NCBI RefSeq assembly: GCF_006439015.1
Contig: NZ_RCZG01000005.1
Span: 310,001 to 374,000 of the forward strand
Origin: Mycolicibacterium hodleri
GTDB taxonomy: Bacteria; Actinomycetota; Actinomycetes; Mycobacteriales; Mycobacteriaceae
DNA length: 64,000 bases
Direction of reading: 5' to 3'
Every line of letters begins with the position of its first letter. Within the stretch, counting starts at the first letter, position 1. Of the stretch, positions 18,031 to 27,463 are shown piece by piece. The translations under genes were made by a program, and so were the position numbers. The notes below the pieces were generated by a model. It did no database searches and was not told where the DNA came from. It saw only the letters and a program-made list of their open reading frames with translations.

Positions 18031-18705
18031 CTACACCGGGACGCGGAGCTGTTGATGCACCCAATCCAGCACCAGGGATGCCCCGGGGTCCTCCGTCAGC
18101 GAGATGAGCACGAACGGGCGGTCGCCGCGGACCACCGCAGCATCACGGCGCATCACGTCGAGGTCGGCTCCGACCATCGGCGCGAGGTCGGTCTTGTTGA
18201 TCACCAACAGATCCGAGAATGTCACCCCTGGCCCGCCCTTGCGAGGCACCTTGTCGCCGCCCGCCACGTCAATGACGAAGATCTGCACGTCGACCAGGCC
18301 CGACGAGAAGGTTGCCGTGAGATTGTCACCACCCGACTCGACGAGGATCAGGTCGAGCTGGTCGTTGCCAGCGATCAGGTCGTCGATGGCGTCGAGGTTG
18401 GCGGTGATGTCGTCGCGGATGGCGGTGTGGGGGCAGCCGCCGGTCTGCACGGCGGCGATGCGCTCGTCGGGCAACACGGCGTTGCGGCGCAGGAAGTCGG
18501 CGTCCTCGGTGGTGTAGATGTCGTTGGTCAGCACCGCAAGTGATAGCTCGTCACGGAGCCGCCTGCACAGTGCAGCCACCAGGGCGGTCTTGCCGGAGCC
18601 GACCGGGCCGCCGATGCCGATGCGCAGCGGTTCCCCCGCGTGCCGGACTCGGCGGGGACGGTCGACGTGTTGGTGGGGTTCACCGTCGAGCAGATGTGGT
18701 GGCAT
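18031..18705 (-). CDS. ureG: Urease accessory GTPase UreG
   Basis: 224 residues. P-loop [18 protein letters not shown] (about 29-46), [11 protein letters not shown], the metal-binding Cys-Pro-His in [29 protein letters not shown] and NKTDLAP. Hydrolyses GTP to load nickel into urease. The N-terminus is His-containing ([14 protein letters not shown]), which may help store nickel since no ureE is seen in this operon. 10 nt after ureF. Confidence 0.95.
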   Translation of the reverse strand: MPPHLLDGEPHQHVDRPRRVRHAGEPLRIGIGGPVGSGKTALVAALCRRLRDELSLAVLTNDIYTTEDADFLRRNAVLPDERIAAVQTGGCPHTAIRDDITANLDAIDDLIAGNDQLDLILVESGGDNLTATFSSGLVDVQIFVIDVAGGDKVPRKGGPGVTFSDLLVINKTDLAPMVGADLDVMRRDAAVVRGDRPFVLISLTEDPGASLVLDWVHQQLRVPV

Positions 18706-18715
18706 GGTGCACCTT

Positions 18716-19351
18716 TCAGGAAACGAATAGGGGTCGGTCGCGTTCGACGTGGCGCTGGGCCAAGGTGTCGAGCAGAGGATCTGACAGGTCGGCGAGCTCC
18801 TTTGCGGCCTCCGCCGCGGTCCGGTCGCACAGCGACGACAGCTCGAAGGTCAGCGCCGCGACGTCCCCGGGGTCGAGTGCCAGCAGTCGCTGTGCGGCGG
18901 TGGCAGACCCCGTCATCGTCGTGTACACCACCGAGACTGCCGTCTGTTCGGGGATCAGTCCGCTGGCCGAGCCGACGGCGCCCGCGGCGACCGCCAGGTG
19001 GGGTTTGAGGCCGACGGCGGCCCAGTCGCGATCCGGCCACACCTTTCTGGCCAGCCGGACGAGACCTCTGCCCTGGGCTCGTGAGGCAGCGCGGGCCGCG
19101 GGAGCCGGTGTGCGAGCATCGGTTTCGAGATCGGCCGCGGTGAGGCCGAGCGTGCCCGCGTGAACGGCGACCGCGACCGACGCGGTGACCAGGCCACTGG
19201 TGCGGATTCGGCGACACAGGAATGCCCGCAGAGTCGGCAGGTCGACCACCAAGCCGCTGGCGACCGCCTCCTCGACTCCGCCGGAGTGCACGTGCCCACC
19301 CGTCGGCAATCGGGAGTCGGCCAGGGCCAACAGAGTTGCCAGATTCGACAT
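18716..19351 (-). CDS. ureF: Urease accessory protein UreF
   Basis: 211 residues, all-helical. Family start [23 protein letters not shown], then [23 protein letters not shown]. Bridges UreD and UreG during nickel insertion. Start overlaps the ureC stop (TGATG), so the two are translationally coupled. Confidence 0.92.
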   Translation of the reverse strand: MSNLATLLALADSRLPTGGHVHSGGVEEAVASGLVVDLPTLRAFLCRRIRTSGLVTASVAVAVHAGTLGLTAADLETDARTPAPAARAASRAQGRGLVRLARKVWPDRDWAAVGLKPHLAVAAGAVGSASGLIPEQTAVSVVYTTMTGSATAAQRLLALDPGDVAALTFELSSLCDRTAAEAAKELADLSDPLLDTLAQRHVERDRPLFVS

Positions 19352-21072
19352 CAGAACAGGAAGTATCTCTGCGCCATCGGCAGTTCGGTGGCGGGCTGCT
19401 CGGCCCAGACGTCGCCGTCGATGGTCACGGTGAACGTGTCGGGGTCGACCTCGATCCGCGGGAGGGCATCGTTGAGCGGCATGTCCGCCTTGCCCACTCT
19501 GCGGACGTCGCCGACGGGGACGAGACGACGGTTGACGGCGAGCCGATCGGCGAGGTGGTCCTCGATGGCCTGAGGCGCGACGAAGTGGACCGACGTGGCG
19601 GCCGCCGCCGCCGGTGCGGCGCCGAACATCGGCCGCGGTAGGACCGGCTGCGGTGTCGGAATGGAGGCGTTCGCGTCACCCATGGCGGCCCACGCGATCA
19701 TGCCGCCCTTGATCACCGCGTGGGGACGAACACCGAAGAAGGCCGGCTCCCACAGCACCAGGTCGGCGAGCTTGCCGACCTCGACCGAACCGATCTCGTG
19801 GTCGATACCGTGGGCGACGGCCGGGCAGATCGTGTACTTCGCGACATAGCGACGGACCCGGTTGTTGTCGGCTGCGCCATCGCCTTCCAACGCGCCGCGG
19901 CGCTTCTTCATCACATGCGCCGTCTGCCAGGTGCGAAGGACCACCTCGCCGATGCGTCCCATCGCCTGCGCGTCGCTACCGATCATCGAGATCGCGCCGA
20001 TGTCGTGCAGCAGGTCCTCGGCGGCGATCGTCGAGGGCCGGATCCGACTCTCGGCGAATGCGAGATCCTCTGGGACGCTTGGGTTCAGGTGATGACACAC
20101 CATCAGCATGTCGAGGTGCTCGTCGAGGGTGTTGACGGTGTGCGGACGGGTGGGGTTCGTCGAGCTGGGCAGCACGTTGGGCTGCGACACCACGGTGATG
20201 ATGTCGGGTGCGTGGCCACCGCCCGCGCCCTCGGTGTGGTAGGCGTGGATGGCGCGACCATTGATGGCGGCCAGCGTGTCCTCGACGAAGCCCGCCTCGT
20301 TCAACGTGTCCGAGTGCAGGTTGACCTGAACCCCGGCGACATCGGCGACGCTGAGACACGCATCGATGGCAGCGGGCGTCGTGCCCCAGTCTTCGTGCAG
20401 CTTGAAACCTGCCGCGCCGGCCCGCAGTTGCTCCCACATGGCGTCGGCGCTGACGGTGTTGCCCTTGCCGAGCAGCAGGACGTTCAGCGGCCAGTGGTCG
20501 AGCGCCTCGAGCATGCGCGCCAGGTGCCAGGCACCCGGGGTGACGGTGGTTGCCTTGCTGCCCTCCGCGGGCCCGGTGCCACCCGCGACGATCGTGGTGA
20601 TGCCCCCGCCGAGGGCCTCCTCCATGATCTGCGGACAGATCAGGTGGACGTGACAGTCGATCGCGCCTGCGGTGAGGATACGACCGTTGCCGGCGATGAC
20701 CTCGGTCGACGGTCCGACCACTAGTTCGGGGTGTACGCCCGACATGATGTCCGGGTTGCCCGCCTTGCCGATGGCGGTGATGCGGCCGTCGCGAATACCG
20801 ATGTCGGCCTTGATGATTCCCCAGTGATCTACGATCACCACCCCGGTGATGACGGTGTCGGGCGCGCCGTCGGCCCGGGTTGCCCGCGATTGGCCCATGG
20901 ACTCGCGGAGCACCTTGCCGCCGCCGAAGACGGCTTCGTCGCCCGCCCGCCCCGGACCCCCGCTACGGTCCTCGGTGATCTCGATGAACAAATCGGTATC
21001 GGCGAGCCGGATCCGGTCGCCGGTGGTGGGACCGAAGAGCGCGGCGTAGCGCGACCGAGAGAGCTCGCTCAT
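19351..21072 (-). CDS. ureC: Urease alpha subunit
   Basis: 573 residues, family length. Amidohydrolase hydrolysing urea to ammonia and carbamate at a di-nickel site. Metal ligands: HVHLICPQ, the carbamylated Lys in [25 protein letters not shown], and [13 protein letters not shown]; the active-site flap Cys-His lies in [18 protein letters not shown] at 21072 ([20 protein letters not shown]) matches family N-termini; the TTG at 21096 belongs to the dispersed GCGC-rich motif and is not used. 31 nt after ureB. Confidence 0.97.
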   Translation of the reverse strand: MSELSRSRYAALFGPTTGDRIRLADTDLFIEITEDRSGGPGRAGDEAVFGGGKVLRESMGQSRATRADGAPDTVITGVVIVDHWGIIKADIGIRDGRITAIGKAGNPDIMSGVHPELVVGPSTEVIAGNGRILTAGAIDCHVHLICPQIMEEALGGGITTIVAGGTGPAEGSKATTVTPGAWHLARMLEALDHWPLNVLLLGKGNTVSADAMWEQLRAGAAGFKLHEDWGTTPAAIDACLSVADVAGVQVNLHSDTLNEAGFVEDTLAAINGRAIHAYHTEGAGGGHAPDIITVVSQPNVLPSSTNPTRPHTVNTLDEHLDMLMVCHHLNPSVPEDLAFAESRIRPSTIAAEDLLHDIGAISMIGSDAQAMGRIGEVVLRTWQTAHVMKKRRGALEGDGAADNNRVRRYVAKYTICPAVAHGIDHEIGSVEVGKLADLVLWEPAFFGVRPHAVIKGGMIAWAAMGDANASIPTPQPVLPRPMFGAAPAAAAATSVHFVAPQAIEDHLADRLAVNRRLVPVGDVRRVGKADMPLNDALPRIEVDPDTFTVTIDGDVWAEQPATELPMAQRYFLF

Positions 21073-21083
21073 GAAGGACCCCA

Positions 21084-21105
21084 GCTCTTCGCGCAAGCGC
21101 TCATC
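21084..21105. repeat. Dispersed GCGC-rich motif, copy between ureB and ureC
   Basis: Leftward strand reads GCGCTTGCGCGAAGAGC; it spans the ureB stop and ends 11 nt before the ureC ATG. One base differs from the copy at 21427-21448. Confidence 0.6.
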
Positions 21106-21415
21106 ACGTGTCCAACTTTCCTGGAGGAGTTAGCGACAGCCCGTAGACCTCGCGGGTGCCGCTCAACGGAACGAGCGAAACATGTTGGGCGATACCGGGT
21201 TCGAAGCGCACCGCGGTGCCCGCCGGGATGTCGAGTCGATGTCCGTAAGCTGCCTCACGATCGAACTCCAATGCCGTGTTGGCCTGCGGCAAATGGACGT
21301 GGCTGCCGACCTGCACGGGCCGGTCCCCGGTGTTGACGACATCGAGCTCGAGCCGTTCGGCACCTTCGTTGATCAAGATGTCGCCATCACCGAACACGAT
21401 CTCACCAGGAATCAC
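21104..21415 (-). CDS. ureB: Urease beta subunit
   Basis: 103 residues. Family start [17 protein letters not shown], conserved [20 protein letters not shown] and GTAVRFEPG. Structural subunit of the (UreABC)3 enzyme. GTG at 21415 selected: AGAGGA lies 6 nt upstream and the protein then starts at the usual IPGEI; the ATG at 21439 lies within a copy of the dispersed GCGC-rich motif. Confidence 0.94.
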   Translation of the reverse strand: MIPGEIVFGDGDILINEGAERLELDVVNTGDRPVQVGSHVHLPQANTALEFDREAAYGHRLDIPAGTAVRFEPGIAQHVSLVPLSGTREVYGLSLTPPGKLDT

Positions 21416-21426
21416 TGATGTCCTCT

Positions 21427-21448
21427 GCTCTTCGCGCATGCGCTCATC
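21427..21448. repeat. Dispersed GCGC-rich motif, copy upstream of ureB
   Basis: Leftward strand reads GCGCATGCGCGAAGAGC; 22-bp motif just before the ureB ribosome site. Related copies at 21084-21105, 41418-41439 and three in 59481-59568. Confidence 0.6.
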
Positions 21449-21460
21449 GTCGCCCCGCCT

Positions 21461-21763
21461 TCACGCGATCGGATGGTGGACGGTAACGAGCTTGGTGCCG
21501 TCCGGGAACGTGGCTTCTGCCTGAACGTCGTAGAGCATCTCCGGCACACCGTGCATGACGTCGTCACGGCTGAGCACCGCGCGCCCGCTGTTCATCAGCT
21601 CGGCTACAGTGCGGCCGTCGCGGGCACCCTCGAGAATGTGGTCGGTGATCAACGCGACCGCCTCGGGATGGTTCAGCCGCAGGCCACGCGCCTGTCGGCG
21701 TCGGGCGAGTTCGGCCGCGTACGAGATGAGCAGGCGGTCCTGCTCGTGCGGTGACAAGCGCAT
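21461..21763 (-). CDS. ureA: Urease gamma subunit
   Basis: 100 residues, the family length. [44 protein letters not shown], and [20 protein letters not shown] are diagnostic. First gene of ureABCFGD. ATG at 21763 chosen over 21781 by family alignment. No urea transporter is next to the operon. Confidence 0.95.
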   Translation of the reverse strand: MRLSPHEQDRLLISYAAELARRRQARGLRLNHPEAVALITDHILEGARDGRTVAELMNSGRAVLSRDDVMHGVPEMLYDVQAEATFPDGTKLVTVHHPIA

Positions 21764-21823
21764 AGGTCGCGATCCTGCCACGGCAGGCGACAGTCAGCAG
21801 CGCACACGCGAGTGCGCCTGCGT

Positions 21824-22261
21824 TCAAGCCTCGTTTGGCAGGTTCTGCAGCCGCACCTGACCGCGGGCGACCATCTTGTCGTTGGTGTCCGTGATCTCGA
21901 TGAGCCAGATCTGTTGGCGTCGACCGCGATGGATGGGTGTGGACACCGCCGTCACCATGCCCGCGGTGATGGCCCGCAGGAAGTCGGTGTTGTTGTTCAC
22001 CCCGACCACGTTGCTTCCGGCACCCTTGGCTTGCAGCCAGGTCGCCGCCGAGACGCTGGCCACGCTCTCCACGATCGCGCAGTAGACACCGCCGTGCACG
22101 ATGCCGTGTGGCTGGAGGTGTTTGTCCGTGATCGTCAGCTGTGCCTTCGAACCGTCGGGCGTCACGTCCAGATAGGTGAGGCCGATCTCGTCGTCGAATC
22201 CGCCGCCTACGCCGCTGGGCATCCAAGTCGTCACATCGAAGTGTCTACACGCACCGCTCAC
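21824..22261 (-). CDS. PaaI-family hotdog thioesterase (Rv1847-type)
   Basis: 145 residues. Hotdog fold with HGIVHGGVYCAIVESVAS (HGG active-site helix), VVGVNNNTDFLRAITAG, and HRGRRQQIWLIEITD. Predicted to hydrolyse an acyl-CoA, probably aryl or short-chain. The start is uncertain: GTG at 22261, or ATG at 22222 which would remove 13 residues. Divergent from blaI across 593 bp holding an iron box. I recall the orthologue pair Rv1846c/Rv1847 being listed among IdeR-linked loci. Confidence 0.85.
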   Translation of the reverse strand: MSGACRHFDVTTWMPSGVGGGFDDEIGLTYLDVTPDGSKAQLTITDKHLQPHGIVHGGVYCAIVESVASVSAATWLQAKGAGSNVVGVNNNTDFLRAITAGMVTAVSTPIHRGRRQQIWLIEITDTNDKMVARGQVRLQNLPNEA

Positions 22262-22287
22262 CTCGCCGAAACACGCCCCGGAGAAAC

Positions 22288-22324
22288 GGGTGGCCCCGCA
22301 CGCGAAATGCCTGCGGGGCCACCC
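22288..22324. other. Strong 13-bp inverted repeat upstream of the thioesterase
   Basis: GGGTGGCCCCGCA (22288-22300), 11-nt loop, TGCGGGGCCACCC (22312-22324): perfect 13-bp stem starting 27 nt upstream of the thioesterase GTG. On the leftward transcript it would sit in the 5' leader; it could be a terminator left from the decayed gene upstream or a leader control hairpin. Confidence 0.55.
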
Positions 22325-22411
22325 TCGAGTGGACCGGGGATCTCTGCAGCCCTCAGGATTCCGCGGCGGTCCGGTGGTTCGGTGCGCGCGTGGTCACGGC
22401 GCCATCGAATA

Positions 22412-22430
22412 ATAGGCAAGGCTGTCCTAA
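22412..22430. promoter_or_regulatory. IdeR-type iron box
   Basis: ATAGGCAAGGCTGTCCTAA matches the IdeR consensus TTAGGTTAGGCTAACCTAA at 14 of 19 positions, keeping the key TAGG, AGGCT and CCTAA blocks. It lies 151 bp from the thioesterase start and 425 bp from blaI, so the thioesterase is the more likely target, with iron-dependent repression or activation. Functional binding is inferred. Confidence 0.6.
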
Positions 22431-22638
22431 TTAAGCAAGGCCCTGTTCGGCCAACTCGTGCCCCGCCGCGCCGAAACCCACAGATGCGTCGAGCACGCCC
22501 TGGCCGCGGCCCCATGCTCGTCAGCTCGCTGGAGGCTGCCAATTGCTGCGCAGCGGCGACCGCGTTGTCGGTCTCCGTCGCGGCCGTGTCGAACATGATT
22601 CGCAGCCGGACGGTGGTGAGTGCGTCTGTCAGTGGCAC
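22431..22638 (-). pseudogene. Decayed small gene, frameshifted
   Basis: Leftward reading from GTG 22638 gives VPLTDALTTVRLRIMFDTA, then TETDNAVAAAQQLAASSEL; in the next frame RAWGRGQGVLDASVGFGAAG continues to HELAEQGLA and a TAA at 22431. Joined, about 69 residues, helical, Ala-rich with a central WG, resembling small ESX/EspC-like secreted helices. Both parts have strong third-codon GC, yet 208 nt is not a multiple of three, so one indel breaks it near 22520. The family is a guess. The remainder of 22262-22854 holds only the hairpin, the iron box and the blaI promoter region. Confidence 0.35.
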
Positions 22639-22802
22639 CAGCGCCGGCGGGCAGGTCACTGGTGACGGCGACGCCAGACACGCGCGGATACGAGGGATGG
22701 AGCCTCCCGCAGGGTTCGGCTGGCCAGGAAGCAGCGGGCGAGCAAGGGAGTTGCACGTGGGAGGGGGCGCGGCACCGCACGCGGCCCACTGATACGACAC
22801 GC

Positions 22803-22822
22803 GGTAGTAAGCCCGTAGTACC
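22803..22822 (+). promoter_or_regulatory. Candidate BlaI operator
   Basis: GGTAGTAAGCCCGTAGTACC: GTAGTA twice, 12 bp apart, bounded by GGTA/TACC, 33 bp before the blaI ATG. BlaI/MecI operators contain TACA/GTAGTA-type half-sites, so autoregulation is likely, but the symmetry is imperfect. Confidence 0.4.
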
Positions 22823-22854
22823 CTGGATCCGTTGCTCAGGAGAGTGAAAGAGAC

Positions 22855-23271
22855 ATGGCCAAGCAGACGCGACTCGGGGAACTCGAACGCGAAGTGATGG
22901 ACCACCTGTGGTCGTCGCGTGAGCCCCAAACCGTTCGCCAGGTGCACGAAGCCCTGGCGGCGCGACGAGACCTGGCCTACACGACGGTCATGACAGTGCT
23001 ACAACGGCTGGCCAAGAAGAATCTCGTCGTACAACACCGCGATGACCGGGCTCACCGCTACGCACCGACCCATGGCCGCGACGAACTCGTCGCAGGCCTG
23101 ATGGTCGACGCTCTTGACCAGGCCTCCGATTCCGGCGGTCGAGAAGCCGCGCTCGTCCACTTCGTCGAGCGCGTGGGCGCAGGTGAGGCGGCCGCGCTTC
23201 GACGCGCGTTGGCCGAGTTGGAGGCAAAGGAGAGTTCCCGCTCGTCCACTGGCAATTCGGGTACCGCCTGA
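22855..23271 (+). CDS. blaI: BlaI/MecI-family repressor (Rv1846c-type)
   Basis: 138 residues. Winged helix: LGELEREVMDHLWSS, TVRQVHEALAARRDLAYTTVMTVLQRLAKKNLV, then the dimerisation helices. Represses its own operon and beta-lactam or respiratory genes in mycobacteria until cleaved. 14 nt before the M56 peptidase, its sensor partner. No beta-lactamase gene is adjacent, so the regulon is elsewhere. Confidence 0.92.
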   Translation: MAKQTRLGELEREVMDHLWSSREPQTVRQVHEALAARRDLAYTTVMTVLQRLAKKNLVVQHRDDRAHRYAPTHGRDELVAGLMVDALDQASDSGGREAALVHFVERVGAGEAAALRRALAELEAKESSRSSTGNSGTA

Positions 23272-23285
23272 GGGACACTGACAGT

Positions 23286-24224
23286 GTGTCCGCGCTGGCC
23301 TTCTCCGTAGTCGCGCTGGTCCTCATTGGGCCAGTGCCTGCATTGTTGGCGCGGGCGTCTTGGACACTGCGCGCTCCGCGAGCGGCCGTCGTGTTGTGGC
23401 AGTCGATTGCGCTGGCAGCGGTGCTGTCCGCGTTCAGTGCAGGCATCGCCATCGCCAGCAGGCTCTTCGTCCCTGGCACGGACGGCCGACCCACCGCCAC
23501 GATCACCAGTGAGATCGAGGTTCTCGGTTGGCCGCTGTGGCTGCTCTACGTCGTCGTCTTCGCGCTCACCCTGCTGGTCGGCGTCCGGCTCGTGGTGGCC
23601 ATCGTGCAGGTGGCGATCGCCACCCGCAGGCGGAGGGCTCACCACCGCATGCTCGTCGACCTGCTCGGGAGGTCACACGACCCGTCGTTGCAACGGTCCC
23701 ACGGTCTTCGCATCTTGAACGTCGAACAGCCGTTGGCTTATTGCCTGCCGGGAGTGCGCAGCCGGGTGGTCGTGAGTGAGGGCACGCTGCACGCGTTGAC
23801 GGACACCGAGATGTCGGCGATCCTCAGCCACGAGCACGCGCACCTGCGCGCCCGCCACGACTTGGTGCTGGAGATGTTCACCGCCGTCCATGCCGCCTTC
23901 CCGCGCTTCGTCCGCAGCGCGAACGCGCTCGATGCGGTGCGGCTGCTGATCGAGCTCCTTGCCGACGACGCTGCGGTGCGAACGGCTGGGCCCACTCCCC
24001 TCGCCCGAGCGCTGGTGGCCTGCGCCTCCGGTCGCGCACCGTCCGGTGCGCTCGCCGCGGGTGGCCCGCACACCATCACGCGGGTGCGCCGACTCGCTGG
24101 CAAGCCCAACAGTGTTCCCGTTGCGGCAGCTGCCTACGTCACCGCCGCGGCCGTCCTCGTGGTGCCGACCATCGCGCTGGCGGTGCCGTGGCTCACCGAG
24201 CTGCAACGGCTGATAACCGCGTAG
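23286..24224 (+). CDS. M56-family membrane metallopeptidase, BlaR1-like without sensor domain (Rv1845c-type)
   Basis: 312 residues. Membrane segments near 5-22, 35-58, 80-110 and 285-302, with a cytoplasmic zinc protease motif HEHAH at 182-186 (LSHEHAHLRARH) and a downstream ELLADDAAVR third-ligand region. Presumed to cleave BlaI. Unlike staphylococcal BlaR1 there is no C-terminal penicillin-binding sensor, so the signal must be perceived by the membrane part or another protein. GTG start 14 nt after blaI. Confidence 0.9.
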   Translation: MSALAFSVVALVLIGPVPALLARASWTLRAPRAAVVLWQSIALAAVLSAFSAGIAIASRLFVPGTDGRPTATITSEIEVLGWPLWLLYVVVFALTLLVGVRLVVAIVQVAIATRRRRAHHRMLVDLLGRSHDPSLQRSHGLRILNVEQPLAYCLPGVRSRVVVSEGTLHALTDTEMSAILSHEHAHLRARHDLVLEMFTAVHAAFPRFVRSANALDAVRLLIELLADDAAVRTAGPTPLARALVACASGRAPSGALAAGGPHTITRVRRLAGKPNSVPVAAAAYVTAAAVLVVPTIALAVPWLTELQRLITA

Positions 24225-24272
24225 ATTCGCCCTTTGCACGTCCTGCGTCGACACAACAACGAAAGGCTGCCT

Positions 24273-25727
24273 GTGAGCTCGCCCGAAACCAACGCCACGG
24301 CCCAGATCGGCGTCACCGGCCTCGCCGTGATGGGGTCGAACATCGCCCGCAACTTCGCCCACCACGGGTACACCGTGGCGTTGCACAACCGGTCGGTCTC
24401 CAAGACCGATGCGCTGCTCGACGCGCACGGTTCGGAGGGCAAGTTCGTGCGCAGTGAAACCATTCCGGAATTCCTTGCCGCACTGGAGAAGCCGCGCCGG
24501 GTGCTGATCATGGTCAAGGCCGGCGACCCCACCGACGCGGTGATCGACGAGCTCGCCGACGCGATGGAGGAAGGCGACATCATCATCGATGGCGGCAACT
24601 CCCTCTACACCGACACCATCCGACGCGAGAAGGCGATTCGGGAACGGGGTCTGCACTTCGTCGGCGCAGGCATCTCCGGCGGTGAGGAGGGCGCGCTCAA
24701 CGGTCCATCGATCATGCCCGGCGGTCCCGCGGAATCCTACAAGTCCCTCGGGCCGCTGCTGGAGGAGATCTCCGCTCACGTCGACGGCGTGCCCTGCTGC
24801 ACGCACATCGGTCCCGACGGTTCGGGCCACTTCGTCAAGATGGTGCACAACGGCATCGAGTACTCCGACATGCAGCTGATCGGCGAGGCCTACCAACTGC
24901 TGCGCGATGGACTCGGCAAGACGGCACCCGAGATAGCCGAGATCTTCGGCGAGTGGAACAAGGGCGACCTCGACAGCTATCTGATCGAGATCACCTCGGA
25001 GGTGCTCAAGCAGGTCGACGCCAAGACCGGCAAACCGCTCGTCGACGTCATCCTCGACGAGGCCGAACAGAAGGGCACCGGTCGCTGGACGGTCAAGTCC
25101 GCCTTGGACCTTGGGGTGCCGGTGACCGGCATCGCGGAAGCCGTCTTCGCCCGCGCGCTGTCCGGCTCGGTCACCCAGCGCAAGGCCACGACGGGCCTCG
25201 CGTCCGGTTCGCTCGGCGCCAAGCCCACCGATGCAGAGAAGTTCACCGACGACGTCAGCAAGGCGCTGTACGCCTCGAAGATCGTCGCGTATGCCCAGGG
25301 CTTCAACCAGATTCAAGCGGGCAGCAAGGAATACGACTGGAACATCACGCCGGGTGACATGGCCACCATTTGGCGGGGTGGCTGCATCATCAGGGCCAAG
25401 TTCCTCAACCGGATCAAGGAAGCCTTCGACGACGAACCCGAATTGGCCACGCTGATCGTTGCCCCGTACTTCCGCGAGGCCATCGAGGCGGCCATCGACA
25501 GCTGGCGTCGCGTCGTGGTCACCGCCACCGAACTGGGCATTCCGATTCCCGGCTTCTCTTCGGCGCTGTCCTACTACGACGCGTTGCGCACCGAGCGCCT
25601 GCCTGCGGCTCTCACGCAGGGGCTGCGCGACTTCTTCGGCGCGCACACCTACGGACGCATCGACGAGGAGCCGAGCAAGAAGTTCCATACGCAGTGGAGC
25701 GGCGATCGCAGCGAGTCGCCCGTCTAA
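24273..25727 (+). CDS. gnd: 6-phosphogluconate dehydrogenase, decarboxylating
   Basis: 484 residues, long-chain type. GVTGLAVMGSNIARNFAHHGY binds NADP, IIIDGGNSLYTDT, GAGISGGEEGALNGPSIMPGG (substrate binding) and the catalytic Lys/Glu segments GSGHFVKMVHNGIEYSDMQ are all present. Converts 6-phosphogluconate to ribulose 5-phosphate, CO2 and NADPH. GTG at 24273 has GAAAGG 7 nt upstream; the earlier ORF start at 24234 is not used. Orthologue of gnd1 by position. Confidence 0.96.
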   Translation: MSSPETNATAQIGVTGLAVMGSNIARNFAHHGYTVALHNRSVSKTDALLDAHGSEGKFVRSETIPEFLAALEKPRRVLIMVKAGDPTDAVIDELADAMEEGDIIIDGGNSLYTDTIRREKAIRERGLHFVGAGISGGEEGALNGPSIMPGGPAESYKSLGPLLEEISAHVDGVPCCTHIGPDGSGHFVKMVHNGIEYSDMQLIGEAYQLLRDGLGKTAPEIAEIFGEWNKGDLDSYLIEITSEVLKQVDAKTGKPLVDVILDEAEQKGTGRWTVKSALDLGVPVTGIAEAVFARALSGSVTQRKATTGLASGSLGAKPTDAEKFTDDVSKALYASKIVAYAQGFNQIQAGSKEYDWNITPGDMATIWRGGCIIRAKFLNRIKEAFDDEPELATLIVAPYFREAIEAAIDSWRRVVVTATELGIPIPGFSSALSYYDALRTERLPAALTQGLRDFFGAHTYGRIDEEPSKKFHTQWSGDRSESPV

Positions 25728-27263
<1,536 letters not shown>

Positions 27264-27340
27264 CCCTGCGGCGGCCGTCCAGCGTGGGAGGTCGACTCGG
27301 CTACGATTGACCCATCTCGTCGCCGATCGAAAGGGAAAAC

Positions 27341-27463
27341 GTGCCGCAGGCACCCGCCGAGGCCCCGGAACCTGAACGGGCCTCCTCGGAGCCATCCGAC
27401 GCCGAACCCTCCAGTAGGCAGCCGGGCCGAGTGCCTGGCGCCCGTTGTGCGAAGCTCCGATGA
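27341..27463 (+). CDS. Possible 40-residue leader ORF ending in ATGA
   Basis: GTG at 27341 preceded by AAAGGG, 40 codons ([20 protein letters not shown]...), TGA overlapping the ATG of the CBS protein. The downstream ATG has no good ribosome site, so coupling through this ORF would explain its translation. The peptide is Pro/Glu/Ser-rich with no recognised domain. GTGCC-GCA-GGCAC at its start could form a small hairpin. Confidence 0.35.
   Translation: MPQAPAEAPEPERASSEPSDAEPSSRQPGRVPGARCAKLR

Noticed and set aside
22258..22947. 229-codon leftward ORF covering the blaI promoter and intergenic region
   Set aside because: It overlaps blaI antisense, and its Pro/Arg-rich sequence is unlike a protein. 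Only the short frameshifted part near 22431-22638 looks coding.
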